DNA of 64,000 nucleotides from an uncultured Prevotellaceae bacterium (GCA_947167515.1 CAMVIM010000001.1:62001-126000); one strand, 5' to 3'. Shown: positions 50,731 through 60,452, counted from the stretch's first letter. Made by a program: numbers and translations. The notes: generated by a model from the sequence alone, not told the origin.

Positions 50731-50925
50731 ATGAAGAAGTTGGTTTTCGCAGCTGTTGCTGCAATCGCTCTCACTGCATCTGTATCATTCGTATCTTGCG
50801 ACAAGAAGGCTGCTCCTGCTGTTGACACTACTGCTGTTGACACTACTGCTGCTGTTGTTGAAGACACTACAGCTGACACTGTTACTGCTGATACTACTGC
50901 TGCTGACACTACTGTTGCTCAGTAA
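50731..50925 (+). CDS. Small low-complexity lipoprotein
   Basis: A 64-aa protein. Signal peptide MKKLVFAAVAAIALTASVSFVSC with a lipobox (FVSC, Cys23), then a mature part of only about 41 residues made of Val-Asp-Thr-Thr-Ala repeats. Alanine is nearly always GCT and Thr mostly ACT, a bias typical of highly expressed genes. Unstructured, acidic and membrane-anchored. Followed by a clear terminator. Function unknown. Confidence 0.8.
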   Translation: MKKLVFAAVAAIALTASVSFVSCDKKAAPAVDTTAVDTTAAVVEDTTADTVTADTTAADTTVAQ

Positions 50926-50946
50926 TCAAAAGCGATTGAAAACTTT

Positions 50947-51008
50947 CTGGATTCTCAGAATCCAAAAGGGAATTGGACCTGCAAGACAATAGTCTCGCAG
51001 GTTTTTTT
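50947..51008 (+). terminator. Hairpin pair and terminator of small lipoprotein gene
   Basis: A first hairpin tggattc-tca-gaatcca is followed by acctgc (50977-50982) pairing with gcaggt (50997-51002) and seven Ts. Confidence 0.8.
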
Positions 51009-51051
51009 ATGCTCTCCTGTTTGTATGCAGAATTGAAGCACAACATAGTCT

Positions 51052-51143
51052 CCCGTTCCATTTACATGTTTAACGCCGTTTCATATATAAATGGTACGGC
51101 GTACAATTTGAATATGCAACGACGTTGTGTGTAGGGTGGTAAC
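51052..51143. repeat. 23-bp-period array (four units)
   Basis: Units start at 51052, 51075, 51098 and 51121, with core CGTwyCAATTT and ends in AAC/TAC. Unit 3 matches unit 4 of the array at 23-137 at nearly every position. It lies between two convergent terminators. The 50926-51233 gap holds no gene. Confidence 0.8.
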
Positions 51144-51149
51144 TGAAAC

Positions 51150-51203
51150 AAAAAAAGCAGGGGAATGGCGAAGCGGATTGTGCTTCACCATTCCCCTGCT
51201 TTG
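51150..51203 (-). terminator. Intrinsic terminator of ECF sigma gene
   Basis: gcaggggaatgg (51157-51168) and gaagc pair with gcttc and ccattcccctgc (51188-51199); on the minus strand it is followed by TTTTTTTG. Confidence 0.9.
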
Positions 51204-51233
51204 CGATGGGATGCTATGTTGGTCGTAATGTCT

Positions 51234-51827
51234 TTACGATGCCATGCTAATGCCGTGCTCGGCTGCCATGTGGCGGAGGTTGAGAATGGCGTAGCGCATA
51301 CGTCCCAGTGCCGTGTTGATGCTGCAGTTGGTCTTCTCTGCAATTTCCTTGAACGAGAGTTCGTCATACACACGCATCAGGAGCACTTCGCGCTGGGCGT
51401 CTGGCAGTTTCGCAATGAGTTCCCTCACCTCGGAAAGGGTCTGCTGGTCAATCATCTCCTGCTCACGGTTCTCGTTGACGGCAATGTCAGCGTTGTTGAA
51501 CAAATCCACCTCTGACTCATCGTTGGAGATGATGCGATCAGATGGTGTGGTGCGGTAATAGTCGATAAGGTGATTGTGGACTATGCGCATCATCCACGAG
51601 GAGAACTTTCCGTTCTCGGCATATTGGCCGTTCTTGATGCGCACAACCATCTTGATGAAGACATCTTGAAAGAGGTCTTCAGCGAGTTCTTGGTTTTTGA
51701 CTGAATAGAGGAGGTATGAAAAAACCTTACTCTCGTAACGCTTCAACAATGCATCGAATGCGCTATTATTGCCTTCCTGATACAGGCTGACCAGTGTCTC
51801 GTCAGCGAGTTCCTGTAGCTTCTTCAT
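51234..51827 (-). CDS. ECF-type RNA polymerase sigma factor
   Basis: A 197-aa sigma-70-family protein. Region 2 contains YLLYSVKNQELAEDLFQDVFIKM and SWMMRIVHNHLIDYYR. An insert of about 40 acidic residues separates it from region 4 (LPDAQREVLLMRVYDELSFKEIAEKTNCSINTALGRMRYAI). No anti-sigma gene is adjacent, unlike polysaccharide-locus ECF/anti-sigma pairs. A general or stress role is possible; target promoters unknown. Confidence 0.92.
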   Translation of the reverse strand: MKKLQELADETLVSLYQEGNNSAFDALLKRYESKVFSYLLYSVKNQELAEDLFQDVFIKMVVRIKNGQYAENGKFSSWMMRIVHNHLIDYYRTTPSDRIISNDESEVDLFNNADIAVNENREQEMIDQQTLSEVRELIAKLPDAQREVLLMRVYDELSFKEIAEKTNCSINTALGRMRYAILNLRHMAAEHGISMAS

Positions 51828-51955
51828 TATGCTTAGTGTTTGATTTAGCGTAATGTTTCTTCGATAGGCAGAGAGTATTTTAAAATGTTAATATTTAGGT
51901 TTTTTAATGTTTGACGTTGCAAAGTAACGGCATTTATTTGAAAAATGCAAATTTT

Positions 51956-52909
51956 TTACACAAAAAATGCGTCTTTTTCAATCTTCAGCCCTCTCAGCAG
52001 GTCTGTGACAGCCATTTTTTTCTTCCCTTCCAGTTGTAGAACCTTGATGTAGAGCCATCCGTCAGTGGTCGCTACTTTGAGGAAGTCTTTGCCGTCGGTG
52101 AATATTTTTCCTGCCTCTTCGGGGGAGGTGGAGGGGCACTTCTCCGTCTCGTAAATCTTGACAGACTTGCCGTTGAGGGTAGTCCATGCGGCAGGGTAGG
52201 GGCTGAGGCCACGAATGAAGTTATAGACCTGTTGAGTCGGCTGCTTCCAATCGATGCGGCAGGTTTCTCGGAAGATTTTGGGCGCTGGCGTGAGTGGCAC
52301 ATCCTTGAATTGATCTTGGGGTATAGAGGTGACTGTGCCAGCTATGATGTTATCGACGGTTTCTGTGACAAGTTTGCCACTGAGCACCATGAGCTTGTCA
52401 TGTACGACTTCCACGTTGTCCGTCTCACCAATGGGTATCTTGACTTGCTGGATGATGTCGCCTGTGTCAATCTCGTGTTTCAGGAAGAAAGTGGTGATGC
52501 CTGTCTCGGTTTCACCATTGATGACTGCCCAGTTGATGGGAGCGGCACCGCGATACTTCGGCAGAAGGCTGGCATGGGCATTGAAGGTGCCAAGAGGCGG
52601 CATGCTCCACACGACTTCTGGCAACATGCGGAATGCCACGACGATTTGGAGGTCGGCCTTCAATGCGCGCAGTTCCTCCACAAAGTCCGGGTCTTTGAGC
52701 TTGACGGGTTGGAGCACTTTCAGACCGTGTTCCACGGCATACTGTTTCACAGGACTGGGTTGGAGCACGCTGCCGTGTCGTCCCATAGGCTTATCTGGCA
52801 TGGTGACAACAGCCACTACGTTGTAGCCGCCTTCCACAAGGGCACGGAGGCTCTCCACGGCAAAGTCGGGAGTGCCCATATAGATGATTCGCAGGTTTTC
52901 TTTGGTCAT
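51956..52909 (-). CDS. fmt: Methionyl-tRNA formyltransferase
   Basis: A 317-aa enzyme formylating initiator Met-tRNA with 10-formyl-THF. Family motifs: RIIYMGTPDFAVESL at the N-terminus, catalytic FNAHASLLPKYRGAAPINWA and the hinge ITTFFLKHEIDTGDI; the C-terminal oligonucleotide-binding domain is present. The ATG at 52909 is used; the frame extends to a TTG at 52918. It is the last gene of a tsaC-clc-fmt run. Confidence 0.96.
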   Translation of the reverse strand: MTKENLRIIYMGTPDFAVESLRALVEGGYNVVAVVTMPDKPMGRHGSVLQPSPVKQYAVEHGLKVLQPVKLKDPDFVEELRALKADLQIVVAFRMLPEVVWSMPPLGTFNAHASLLPKYRGAAPINWAVINGETETGITTFFLKHEIDTGDIIQQVKIPIGETDNVEVVHDKLMVLSGKLVTETVDNIIAGTVTSIPQDQFKDVPLTPAPKIFRETCRIDWKQPTQQVYNFIRGLSPYPAAWTTLNGKSVKIYETEKCPSTSPEEAGKIFTDGKDFLKVATTDGWLYIKVLQLEGKKKMAVTDLLRGLKIEKDAFFV

Positions 52910-53001
52910 GGTCTTCAATGTTTCAATTGCTAAATTTTAATAGTCCTTTGATTCTTTACTCCTTGGATGCTTCAATCTTTCGATTTCTCCTTCCTCTCTT
53001 C

Positions 53002-54813
53002 TCATTCTTGGCTGAACTTGAGCAACGTTTCCCGGTAGCTGGTGAAAAGACCTGAACGCGAGATAAAGCCTAAGTAGAGATTGTTCTCGTCCACCACAGG
53101 AAGGTTCCATGCTTTGGTTTCCTTGAACTTCTGGAGTGCCACTTTGGGTGAATCGTTAGCCATGAGCACAGCTGGAGGGTCTTTCATGAAGGTGCCGGCA
53201 GTGTATTGGCGATACAGCTCTGGGCGGAACATGTAGAGACGGACGGAGTCGAGAGAGATGACACCCAAGAGTTTGCCGTTGGCGCCCACCACGGGGAAAA
53301 TGTTGCGGTGTGATTTGGCAATGACGGCAATGAACTTACTGAAAGGCAAATCGGGGGTGACGGACTTGTAGTCTTTCTCGATGAGCGATTCCAGGTTTAG
53401 CACCGTGAGGATAGCACTGTCCTTATCGTGGGTGAGCAGCTGGCCTCGACGTGCCAGACGCATGGCATAGATACTATGTGGTTCGAAAATGTTGATGGTG
53501 AGGTAGGAAACGGCCGAGACTATCATGAGAGGAACGAAGAGGTCGTAGCCTCCAGTAAGCTCGGCGATAAGGAAGATGCCCGTGAGAGGGGCATGCATCA
53601 CACCCGACATGAGTCCAGCCATGCCATAGAGTCCGCAGTTTTTGGGCGAAAGGTAACAGGAATCCCCCATGACAAGCCCCAACCCCATGTCCCAGAGGTT
53701 GGCGAAAATGAATCCGGCGATGCAACCGAGGAAAAGGCTGGGGGCAAACACGCCACCGCAGCCACCGCCACCATTGGTTGCCGTGGTGGCAAACACCTTG
53801 AAAATGAGCACTAACCCTAAGTAGATGAGCAGATTGCCATCATCGTTGTAGAAAAGGGTGTTGTGCATGATGTCCCGTTCTGGAGCCTCGTTGATGAGTT
53901 GGTTGATGACATCGTAACCTTCTCCGTACATGACGGGGAAGAAGTAAATTAAAATACCCAGTACGATGGCTCCAAGCAGGAACTTATAGCGTTTCTTCGT
54001 GATTTTGCCAAACACGCCCTCAAACCAGTTCATGGCGCGGGTGAAGTAGAGGCTGACCAGTCCGCAAGCTATGCCCAGGAGGATGCAGCCTGGGATGATG
54101 TCGATGGTGAACGCTTTGTTGAGGCTGAAGTCAAACAGGGGAGCTGTGCCGTAAAAGGCATAGGACACGCACACCGACGTGATGCTGGTGACCAGCAGAG
54201 GAAGGAGTGACGAGAAGCTTAGGTCGAGCATCAGCACCTCGAGCACGAAGACCAAACCGGCTATAGGTGCCTTGAACACGCCAGACACGGCTCCGGCAGC
54301 ACCACAGCCCACCAGAAGCATCAAGGTTTTGGGTGGCAGGTGAAAGCGTTTGCCGAAGTCAGACCCCCAGGCCGCACCCGTCAGGACAATAGGCGCCTCG
54401 GCTCCAACTGAACCACCGAAACCAATGGTGATGGCGCTGGCAATGACGCTTGACCAGCGGTTGTGCGACTTGATGCGGCTTCTGCCTCGCGACATGGCAT
54501 AGAGAATCTTGGTCACGCCATGACTGATGTCGCCTCTGACAATATACTTGACGAACAATAGGGAAAGGAGGATGCCGACAGCAGGAAAAATGAGGTAAAG
54601 CAGATTGGTGTGTTCGACGGCAAAGCCTGAGGTGAGCAGATGCTTGATTTCCTCAATCAGCGTCTTCAGCACAAAGGCTGTCAGTCCAGTGAATACACCA
54701 ACCATCAGGCTGAGCATCAGAACGATTTGCCGCTCTGTATGGTCGCCTTTCAGCCATTCGGTGATGGCATTGATGAGTCTGATTTCTTTACGTCTAATTC
54801 CTGTGAAGTTCAT
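53002..54813 (-). CDS. ClC-family chloride channel/antiporter with CBS pair
   Basis: A 603-aa protein with about 10-12 membrane helices and ClC signatures: GSVGAEAPIV (gating glutamate retained), GAAGAVSGVFKAPIAG and GGGGCGGVFAPSLFLG. Two CBS domains lie at about 455-600 (LPFSKFIAVIAKSHRNIFPVV; KAWNLPVVDENNLYLGFISR). Its start lies one base past the tsaC stop, suggesting coupled translation. Channel versus H+/Cl- exchange cannot be decided here. Confidence 0.92.
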   Translation of the reverse strand: MNFTGIRRKEIRLINAITEWLKGDHTERQIVLMLSLMVGVFTGLTAFVLKTLIEEIKHLLTSGFAVEHTNLLYLIFPAVGILLSLLFVKYIVRGDISHGVTKILYAMSRGRSRIKSHNRWSSVIASAITIGFGGSVGAEAPIVLTGAAWGSDFGKRFHLPPKTLMLLVGCGAAGAVSGVFKAPIAGLVFVLEVLMLDLSFSSLLPLLVTSITSVCVSYAFYGTAPLFDFSLNKAFTIDIIPGCILLGIACGLVSLYFTRAMNWFEGVFGKITKKRYKFLLGAIVLGILIYFFPVMYGEGYDVINQLINEAPERDIMHNTLFYNDDGNLLIYLGLVLIFKVFATTATNGGGGCGGVFAPSLFLGCIAGFIFANLWDMGLGLVMGDSCYLSPKNCGLYGMAGLMSGVMHAPLTGIFLIAELTGGYDLFVPLMIVSAVSYLTINIFEPHSIYAMRLARRGQLLTHDKDSAILTVLNLESLIEKDYKSVTPDLPFSKFIAVIAKSHRNIFPVVGANGKLLGVISLDSVRLYMFRPELYRQYTAGTFMKDPPAVLMANDSPKVALQKFKETKAWNLPVVDENNLYLGFISRSGLFTSYRETLLKFSQE

Positions 54814-54814
54814 A

Positions 54815-55381
54815 TTATTCCCGAATGATGGTGAATTGCCCGTTTGCGTTCATCTTGATGATGCTGCTGGGCTTATGTTTTTCGCGGCTCTGACGGCTGT
54901 ATTTCACCACATAATCAACGGCATTCTTGATTTCATCGCTGATTTCGTCGAAGGTTCGTGGTGTCGGTTCACCGCTGATGTTGGCACTGGTGCTGACAAT
55001 GGGCTTTTGGAAGCGGAAACAGAGTTCCTTGCTGAATTCCTCCCTCGTGATGCGGATGCCGGCACTTCCGTCTTCGGCTATCACGTTGGGAGCCAGTCCT
55101 GTCACATTGTCAAAAATGACAGTGAGAGGCTTGTCGCTCAGCTCAATCATGTCCCAAGTCACGTCTGCCACATTCCTGACATAACGTTGCAGACGCACAT
55201 CGCTATCGACCAGGCAGATGAGTGCCTTGCTGTCTTCGCGCTTTTTGATTTCATACACCTTTTTCACCGCTTCGGGGTTGGTGGCATCGCAGCCGATGCC
55301 CCACACCGTGTCCGTCGGGTAGAGGATGACACCTCCAGCCTTCATCACCTCAATGGCCTTCTTTACTTCGTCCTGTAACAT
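54815..55381 (-). CDS. tsaC: Threonylcarbamoyl-AMP synthase (Sua5/YrdC/TsaC)
   Basis: A 188-aa protein making L-threonylcarbamoyladenylate for tRNA t6A37. Motifs: GGVILYPTDTVWGIGCDA, KKREDSKAL (the KxR..SK signature), AGIRIT and PIVSTSANISGEPTP. The ATG at 55381 is used; a TTG at 55390 is also in frame. First gene of the tsaC-clc-fmt run. Confidence 0.95.
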   Translation of the reverse strand: MLQDEVKKAIEVMKAGGVILYPTDTVWGIGCDATNPEAVKKVYEIKKREDSKALICLVDSDVRLQRYVRNVADVTWDMIELSDKPLTVIFDNVTGLAPNVIAEDGSAGIRITREEFSKELCFRFQKPIVSTSANISGEPTPRTFDEISDEIKNAVDYVVKYSRQSREKHKPSSIIKMNANGQFTIIRE

Positions 55382-55420
55382 ATCTGTCAAGTAATAAATG
55401 TCGCCCTGAGCATGGGCGGG

Positions 55421-56986
55421 TTAAAATTCTGATGTGAAATGGAACTTGATGTGCTTAAAATCCTGCTGTGCCATCTGCAACACATAGTTGCTGTCTGCAA
55501 GGAACACGTCCCTTCCCTCCTTGTCCTTTGCCATATACTGGTACTTTCTCTTCTTGAAAGCCTCCAGTTCGGCATCGTCGTCACTCTCTATCCAGCAAGC
55601 TTTGTACAGACTGATTGGCTCCCATTTGCACTTGGCATTGTATTCGTTCTCAAGGCGATACTGAATAACCTCAAACTGCAACTGACCTACAGTGCCAATA
55701 ATCTTACGGTTGTTGAATTGGTTTACGAACAACTGTGCCACACCTTCGTCCATCAGCTGGTTGATACCTTTCTCCAGCTGTTTTGTCTTCATCGGGTCTG
55801 CATTTTCGATATACTTGAACATTTCGGGCGAGAAGCTGGGCAATCCCTTGAAGTGCAGCTGTTCTCCTTCGGTCAGCGTGTCGCCAATCTTGAAGATGCC
55901 GTTGTCTGGCAGACCGACAATGTCGCCAGGAAAAGCCTCGTCAATCGTGCTTTTGCGTTGGGCCATGAACTGCGTTGGGCTGGAGAAACGAACCGTCTTT
56001 CCATTGCGCACATGCAGATAAGGTGCGTTCCTCACGAACTTGCCAGAGCATACCTTGCAGAAGGCTGTGCAGGAGCGGTGGTTCGGGTCGATGTTGGCGG
56101 TAATCTTGAAGATGAATCCCGTGAACTTCGGTTCTTCTGGTTGCACCATACGCTCCTCTGCCGTGGTCGGGCGTGGGTTGGGGGCAATCTCCACGAAACA
56201 GTCCAGCAGTTCCTGCACACCGAAGTTGTTCAGGGCTGAACCAAAGAATACGGGAGCCACTTCTGCTTCCAGATATGTGTTCACGTCGAAGGGGTCATAC
56301 ACACCGTCAATCATCTCCAAGTCTTCACGCAGTTTCTCTGCATCCTGCTCGCCCACACGCTCTTCCAACTCGCTCGAATGGATATCAACGTTCACCTTCT
56401 CCGTCACCATCTGCTTGTTAGGCGTGAAAAGGTTGAGGTTTTCCTCATAGATGTTATAGACACCCTTAAATCGTGCTCCTTGGTTAATGGGCCAAGACAA
56501 TGGACGCACCTTGATTTGCAGTTCGCTTTCCACTTCGTCCAGCAGGTCGAAGGGATCCTTGCCTTCGCGGTCCATCTTGTTGATGAACACGATGACGGGG
56601 GTCTTCCTCATGCGGCAGACAGTCATTAACTTGCGTGTCTGCGCCTCCACACCTTTGGCTCCATCAATCACGATGATGGCGGAATCTACCGCGGTCAAAG
56701 TGCGGAACGTGTCTTCCGCAAAGTCTTGGTGACCAGGTGTGTCAAGGATGTTTACCTTATAATCCTTATAGTCAAACTCCATCACAGATGTGCTCACCGA
56801 GATACCACGCTGTTTCTCTATCTCCATCCAGTCGGAGGTGGCAGTCTTCTTAATTTTATTACTCTTTACAGCACCAGCCACCTGAATCTGGCCACCAAAC
56901 AGCAGCAGTTTCTCCGTCAGCGTTGTCTTACCGGCATCGGGGTGCGAGATAATCGCAAATGTACGTCTTCTTTCTATTTCGTTCAT
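55421..56986 (-). CDS. prfC: Peptide chain release factor 3
   Basis: A 521-aa translational GTPase recycling RF1/RF2. G motifs: [33 protein letters not shown]. The RF3-specific tail has [25 protein letters not shown] and [14 protein letters not shown]. It starts 3 bp from the rfbD stop on the same strand. Confidence 0.96.
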   Translation of the reverse strand: MNEIERRRTFAIISHPDAGKTTLTEKLLLFGGQIQVAGAVKSNKIKKTATSDWMEIEKQRGISVSTSVMEFDYKDYKVNILDTPGHQDFAEDTFRTLTAVDSAIIVIDGAKGVEAQTRKLMTVCRMRKTPVIVFINKMDREGKDPFDLLDEVESELQIKVRPLSWPINQGARFKGVYNIYEENLNLFTPNKQMVTEKVNVDIHSSELEERVGEQDAEKLREDLEMIDGVYDPFDVNTYLEAEVAPVFFGSALNNFGVQELLDCFVEIAPNPRPTTAEERMVQPEEPKFTGFIFKITANIDPNHRSCTAFCKVCSGKFVRNAPYLHVRNGKTVRFSSPTQFMAQRKSTIDEAFPGDIVGLPDNGIFKIGDTLTEGEQLHFKGLPSFSPEMFKYIENADPMKTKQLEKGINQLMDEGVAQLFVNQFNNRKIIGTVGQLQFEVIQYRLENEYNAKCKWEPISLYKACWIESDDDAELEAFKKRKYQYMAKDKEGRDVFLADSNYVLQMAQQDFKHIKFHFTSEF

Positions 56987-56989
56987 TCT

Positions 56990-57862
56990 CTATAGTTTGC
57001 TGATACATTCGCGCAACGAATCCTCCCAATAGGGAATCTCGATGCCGTATGTATTCTTGATTTTTGTCTTATCCAGCACAGAATAGTGGGGACGTGCAGC
57101 AGGGGTAGGGTACTCTGCCGTATGCAGTGGCTTCACATGACAGGTGGTGATGCCTGCAATGCGGTGTATTGCCTTCGTGAAGTCATACCATGAAATGACT
57201 CCTTCGTTGCTGAAATGGTAGATGCCCGGCACGATACCCTTGTTGATGGCTACGAAGATGGCTGCTGCCAGGTCGCGTGCATAAGTAGGTGTGCCCACTT
57301 GGTCAAAGATGACACCCAGCTCAGGCTTCTCCTTGCCCAGGCGGATCATGGTCTTCACAAAGTTGTTGCCGAAGGTGGAGTAGAGCCAGGCCGTGCGGAT
57401 GATGAGGTAGTTTTGGCAGTTCGCCATCACACTTTCCTCGCCTGCCAGTTTCGTGCTGCCATACACCGAGTTGGGGCAGGTGGGCTGGTCTTCAGTCACA
57501 GGCTTATAGCTTGTGCCGTCAAACACATAGTCCGTGCTCACCTGTACCATGCTGCCACCGCGCTTGCCTACAGCTTTGGCCAGATAGCCTGGTGCGATGT
57601 TGTTGAGCAGGTTGCAAAACTCCTCGCTGCTTTCCGCCTTATCCACAGCCGTGAAGGCAGCACAGTTCACGATACAGTCGATGCCATTCTTTTCCACGAA
57701 AGCCTCCACATCGGCCTCATTGGTGATGTCAAGTTTTTGAGCTACCGAACCCTCTGGAATGACCACATCCGTGAAGAAGTACTCATGCTGCGGGTTTTCC
57801 TTTGCCAGCAACTGCATCTCGTTGCCGAGTTGCCCGTTGCATCCAGTCACTAAAATTCTCAT
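56990..57862 (-). CDS. rfbD: dTDP-4-dehydrorhamnose reductase
   Basis: A 290-aa short-chain dehydrogenase completing dTDP-L-rhamnose synthesis. Visible: the Rossmann motif VTGCNGQLGNEM, STDYVFDGTSYKPVTEDQPTCP, the catalytic YGSTKLAGE, and RTAWLYSTFGNNFVKTM. The other rfb genes are not next to it. Part of the LysE-DUF4924-rfbD-prfC run. Confidence 0.95.
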   Translation of the reverse strand: MRILVTGCNGQLGNEMQLLAKENPQHEYFFTDVVIPEGSVAQKLDITNEADVEAFVEKNGIDCIVNCAAFTAVDKAESSEEFCNLLNNIAPGYLAKAVGKRGGSMVQVSTDYVFDGTSYKPVTEDQPTCPNSVYGSTKLAGEESVMANCQNYLIIRTAWLYSTFGNNFVKTMIRLGKEKPELGVIFDQVGTPTYARDLAAAIFVAINKGIVPGIYHFSNEGVISWYDFTKAIHRIAGITTCHVKPLHTAEYPTPAARPHYSVLDKTKIKNTYGIEIPYWEDSLRECISKL

Positions 57863-57880
57863 ATATAACTATTCCTTTGG

Positions 57881-58426
57881 TTAAAATTCCACTTCGCCCG
57901 CCTTGTCCTTCTTGTAGTAGTCGCTCAGCATGCCAATGAACTTGGCGAGATTGTCGATGGCGGTGGCTGTTTCTGCTGAGATGTCCTTCTTCTGAGCCCG
58001 CAACAGCATGGTGCCATAGAGGGCGTCGAAGCAATTCTCAATCTCGTTCTTCTCTTGACTTTCAGCACTTTTAGCCCTCAGTTCCACAATGAAAGGCAAA
58101 GCCTTGTAGTAAGCAGCCGAATAGAAGGGATGTTTGGTCGACTTGAGCAACTGGGCATGCAGGTCGGTCAGCAGGATGAGAATGTTCTTGTTCACTTGCA
58201 GGTGCCCTTTCTCTTCCACTCCCTCTTCATGCATCATCTGGATGAGGCTCTCATACCAGCCCTTCATCGCCTCGCTTTTTTCTGCATCCAGACCAAACTG
58301 GGGAATATACTCCGCAGCCATTCGGTCTGCATCCAGTCCAAAAGCACGTATCGTGTCCTCCACCTGCCACATGTACAGCAGGTACTCTGCCACACTCTTC
58401 TTTTTCAGTTGCTCAGCTATATACAT
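57881..58426 (-). CDS. DUF4924 family protein
   Basis: A 181-aa all-helical cytoplasmic protein with no signal peptide, starting MYIAEQLKKKSVAEYLLYMWQVED. The family is restricted to Bacteroidetes and is regularly found beside rfbD. Function unknown. It lies 18 bp upstream of rfbD. Confidence 0.8.
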   Translation of the reverse strand: MYIAEQLKKKSVAEYLLYMWQVEDTIRAFGLDADRMAAEYIPQFGLDAEKSEAMKGWYESLIQMMHEEGVEEKGHLQVNKNILILLTDLHAQLLKSTKHPFYSAAYYKALPFIVELRAKSAESQEKNEIENCFDALYGTMLLRAQKKDISAETATAIDNLAKFIGMLSDYYKKDKAGEVEF

Positions 58427-58468
58427 TCTATCATTGATGAATTGTGATTTATCATTTAGCGCAGCGTC

Positions 58469-59227
58469 TTACTCAAACAGTTCAAATCCAGGGTCTTTCC
58501 CGAATGGAAGGTAATGGAACGTGTGTCCTGTCAGGGCATATACAATCATCAATGCGCTGACAATCATCACCGTAATGCCGATGATGCGGTTGATGCGCCA
58601 GATGACCTGGTTGCTGAACCGTGCCCTCACTTTATCGACGAGCCACGTCAGAGCATACCACCATGCCAGTGCACCCACCACGATGAACAGGTAGCCCATC
58701 GTCTGTGCCAGCCAGTTGCCCGCCAAGATGAAGGTGAACTGGCCGTAAAGTGCCACAAAAAGCAGGATAATCAGCGGGTTAGAAACCGTGATGACAAATC
58801 CGCTGATGGCGAAACCAGTCAATTTGTTCTTCGTTTCCACAGGCGAGTCCCTATCCACCACTTTCTGCTTCGGAATGCTCTTGAACGTATAGATACCGAA
58901 GGCGAACAGCAGTATGGAACCAATCACCTTAATCCACAGTGCGATGATGGGGTCTTCGATGATGTCCACCACCAGATACATGAAGTAACCCGTGATAATG
59001 GCATAGAGAATGTCACTGACGCTGGCACCGATGCCTGTGGCAAACCCTTCCCAACGTCCTTTGTTCAGTGTACGTTGCACGGTCAGAATGCCCACTGGCC
59101 CCATCGGTGCCGATGCCAGCACACCAATCAGAAAACCCTTCATCATTTCCTCAAACACACCCACGTTCTGCATCCAGTCCTGGAAGTTCAGTTGAGGCAT
59201 CTGAGGTATCGTTTGTAATATCATCAT
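58469..59227 (-). CDS. LysE-family amino-acid exporter
   Basis: A 252-aa membrane protein with about six helices and the LysE family start KGFLIGVLASAPMGPVGILTVQRTLNKGRWEG, then GASVSDILYAIITGY and NPLIILLFVALYG. Substrate unknown. First gene of the DUF4924-rfbD-prfC run. Alternative starts at 59224 and at internal Met28 are possible. Confidence 0.88.
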   Translation of the reverse strand: MMILQTIPQMPQLNFQDWMQNVGVFEEMMKGFLIGVLASAPMGPVGILTVQRTLNKGRWEGFATGIGASVSDILYAIITGYFMYLVVDIIEDPIIALWIKVIGSILLFAFGIYTFKSIPKQKVVDRDSPVETKNKLTGFAISGFVITVSNPLIILLFVALYGQFTFILAGNWLAQTMGYLFIVVGALAWWYALTWLVDKVRARFSNQVIWRINRIIGITVMIVSALMIVYALTGHTFHYLPFGKDPGFELFE

Positions 59228-59257
59228 ATTCTATTGTTTAAAGGTAAACTTTAAACT

Positions 59258-60112
59258 TTATTTAAAACTTTCCAGCCATGCACTTAGGTCACTCATCATT
59301 TCCTTGTGATACTTGAAATTCTCGCGGCAGCCCCAACCGTGACCGCCCGAAGGATAGATGTGCATCGTGGTCTTAATGCCGTGTTGCTTCAGAGCCAGAT
59401 AGTAGTTCACGCTGTTCTGCGAGGGCACCACGCGGTCATCGTCGCTCAGCAGCATGATAGCTGGCGGAGTCTGTGAAGTCACCTGCATCTCGTTGCTGTA
59501 CAGGTCCACCATCTCCTGCGTCGCTTTCTCACCGATCAGTCCATGACGGCTGCCCTTGTGCGTGTACTTATAGTCGAAAGTCACCACGGGGTAGAAGAGA
59601 ATCTGGAAGGCTGGCACGATCGTTGAGTCGCTGTGGGTTGCCACCGTCGAGGCCAGATGTCCACCAGCCGACGAACCCATCAAGCCCACCTTCTTGGGGT
59701 TGATGTTCCACTGCTGCGCATTCTCTCTCACCACCCGCAGCGCCTCCTTTGCGTCGCTGATGGGCACATCAGGATTAGCGTGCGGCATGCGATACTTCAG
59801 CACGATGAGCGCAATGCCGCGCTCGTTGAAAAAAGGTGCCCAGTCATAGCCCTCGTGCCCAGTGGCCAGATGACTGTAGCCGCCGCCTGGGCAGCACACC
59901 ACCGCCCTGCCAGTCGCCTTCCCAGCTTCGGGCAGAAACACGCGGATGGACGGCTTGAAATTCTGTTTCGAATCATCGAAAGGCAGCGTCTTGTCTATGC
60001 CGTTGCTGTTGGGCAGCCCATTAGGCCACAAGTCAATGTCGAACGCTGGCTTTTGTGCTCTCATGGCCAGCACACTTAGAATGCCAATCATGACAAATGT
60101 GAGTTTTTTCAT
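59258..60112 (-). CDS. Secreted alpha/beta-hydrolase, carbohydrate-esterase-like
   Basis: A 284-aa exported protein with a signal peptide MKKLTFVMIGILSVLAMRAQ. The esterase/lipase fold has an oxyanion segment CCPGGGYSHLA, nucleophile elbow GLMGSSAGGHLAS, a charge-relay Asp in LLSDDDRVVP and His in PSGGHGWG. Related to acetyl-xylan and BD-FAE-type esterases that deacetylate plant polysaccharides. The start is set at 60112, downstream of the promoter. Confidence 0.88.
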   Translation of the reverse strand: MKKLTFVMIGILSVLAMRAQKPAFDIDLWPNGLPNSNGIDKTLPFDDSKQNFKPSIRVFLPEAGKATGRAVVCCPGGGYSHLATGHEGYDWAPFFNERGIALIVLKYRMPHANPDVPISDAKEALRVVRENAQQWNINPKKVGLMGSSAGGHLASTVATHSDSTIVPAFQILFYPVVTFDYKYTHKGSRHGLIGEKATQEMVDLYSNEMQVTSQTPPAIMLLSDDDRVVPSQNSVNYYLALKQHGIKTTMHIYPSGGHGWGCRENFKYHKEMMSDLSAWLESFK

Positions 60113-60144
60113 TGTTTCGTGGATAAGTTGATATTTTATGGCTG

Positions 60145-60152
60145 CAAAGGTA
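60145..60152 (-). promoter_or_regulatory. -7 element of the esterase gene
   Basis: TACCTTTG on the minus strand, 32 bp before the ATG. The 60113-60452 gap otherwise holds AT-rich sequence and the opposite promoter. Confidence 0.65.
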
Positions 60153-60333
60153 GTGACTTTTGGGCAATTATGCAAATTCGTAAGAGTAAAATGCCGCTAC
60201 CCGAACTCTGCATTTCATTCACAGAGTACGGTCTTGTTACTTAAGGTGAAATCTAATAAAGATCTTTTAGGATGATCGAAGGACGTGAAAATAAGAAAAT
60301 AAAAAAATAAAAAACCTTTTTCAGGGCAAGAAG

Positions 60334-60364
60334 TTGGAGAGGTGGAGAAAATAGTGTATCTTTG
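60334..60364 (+). promoter_or_regulatory. Promoter of TlpA-like lipoprotein gene
   Basis: TTG (60334-60336) and TATCTTTG (60357-60364), spacing 20 bp. The leader of about 85 nt contains five iterated aagaactta-like words that may form a hairpin. Confidence 0.72.
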
Positions 60365-60452
60365 CCCACCGAATTCTGCCAAGAATCACATTAAACTATA
60401 AGAACTTAATCACTTAAGAACTTCGTAAGTTAGGAACTTAAGAACTTAGAAA

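Noticed and set aside
50712-50909. 65-aa antisense frame in the small lipoprotein gene
   Set aside because: It arises from the GCT/ACT repeat read backwards; the sense frame has a signal peptide, lipobox, promoter and terminator.
60170-60244. 24-codon ATG frame downstream of the esterase promoter
   Set aside because: Too short, no recognisable features; could be chance.
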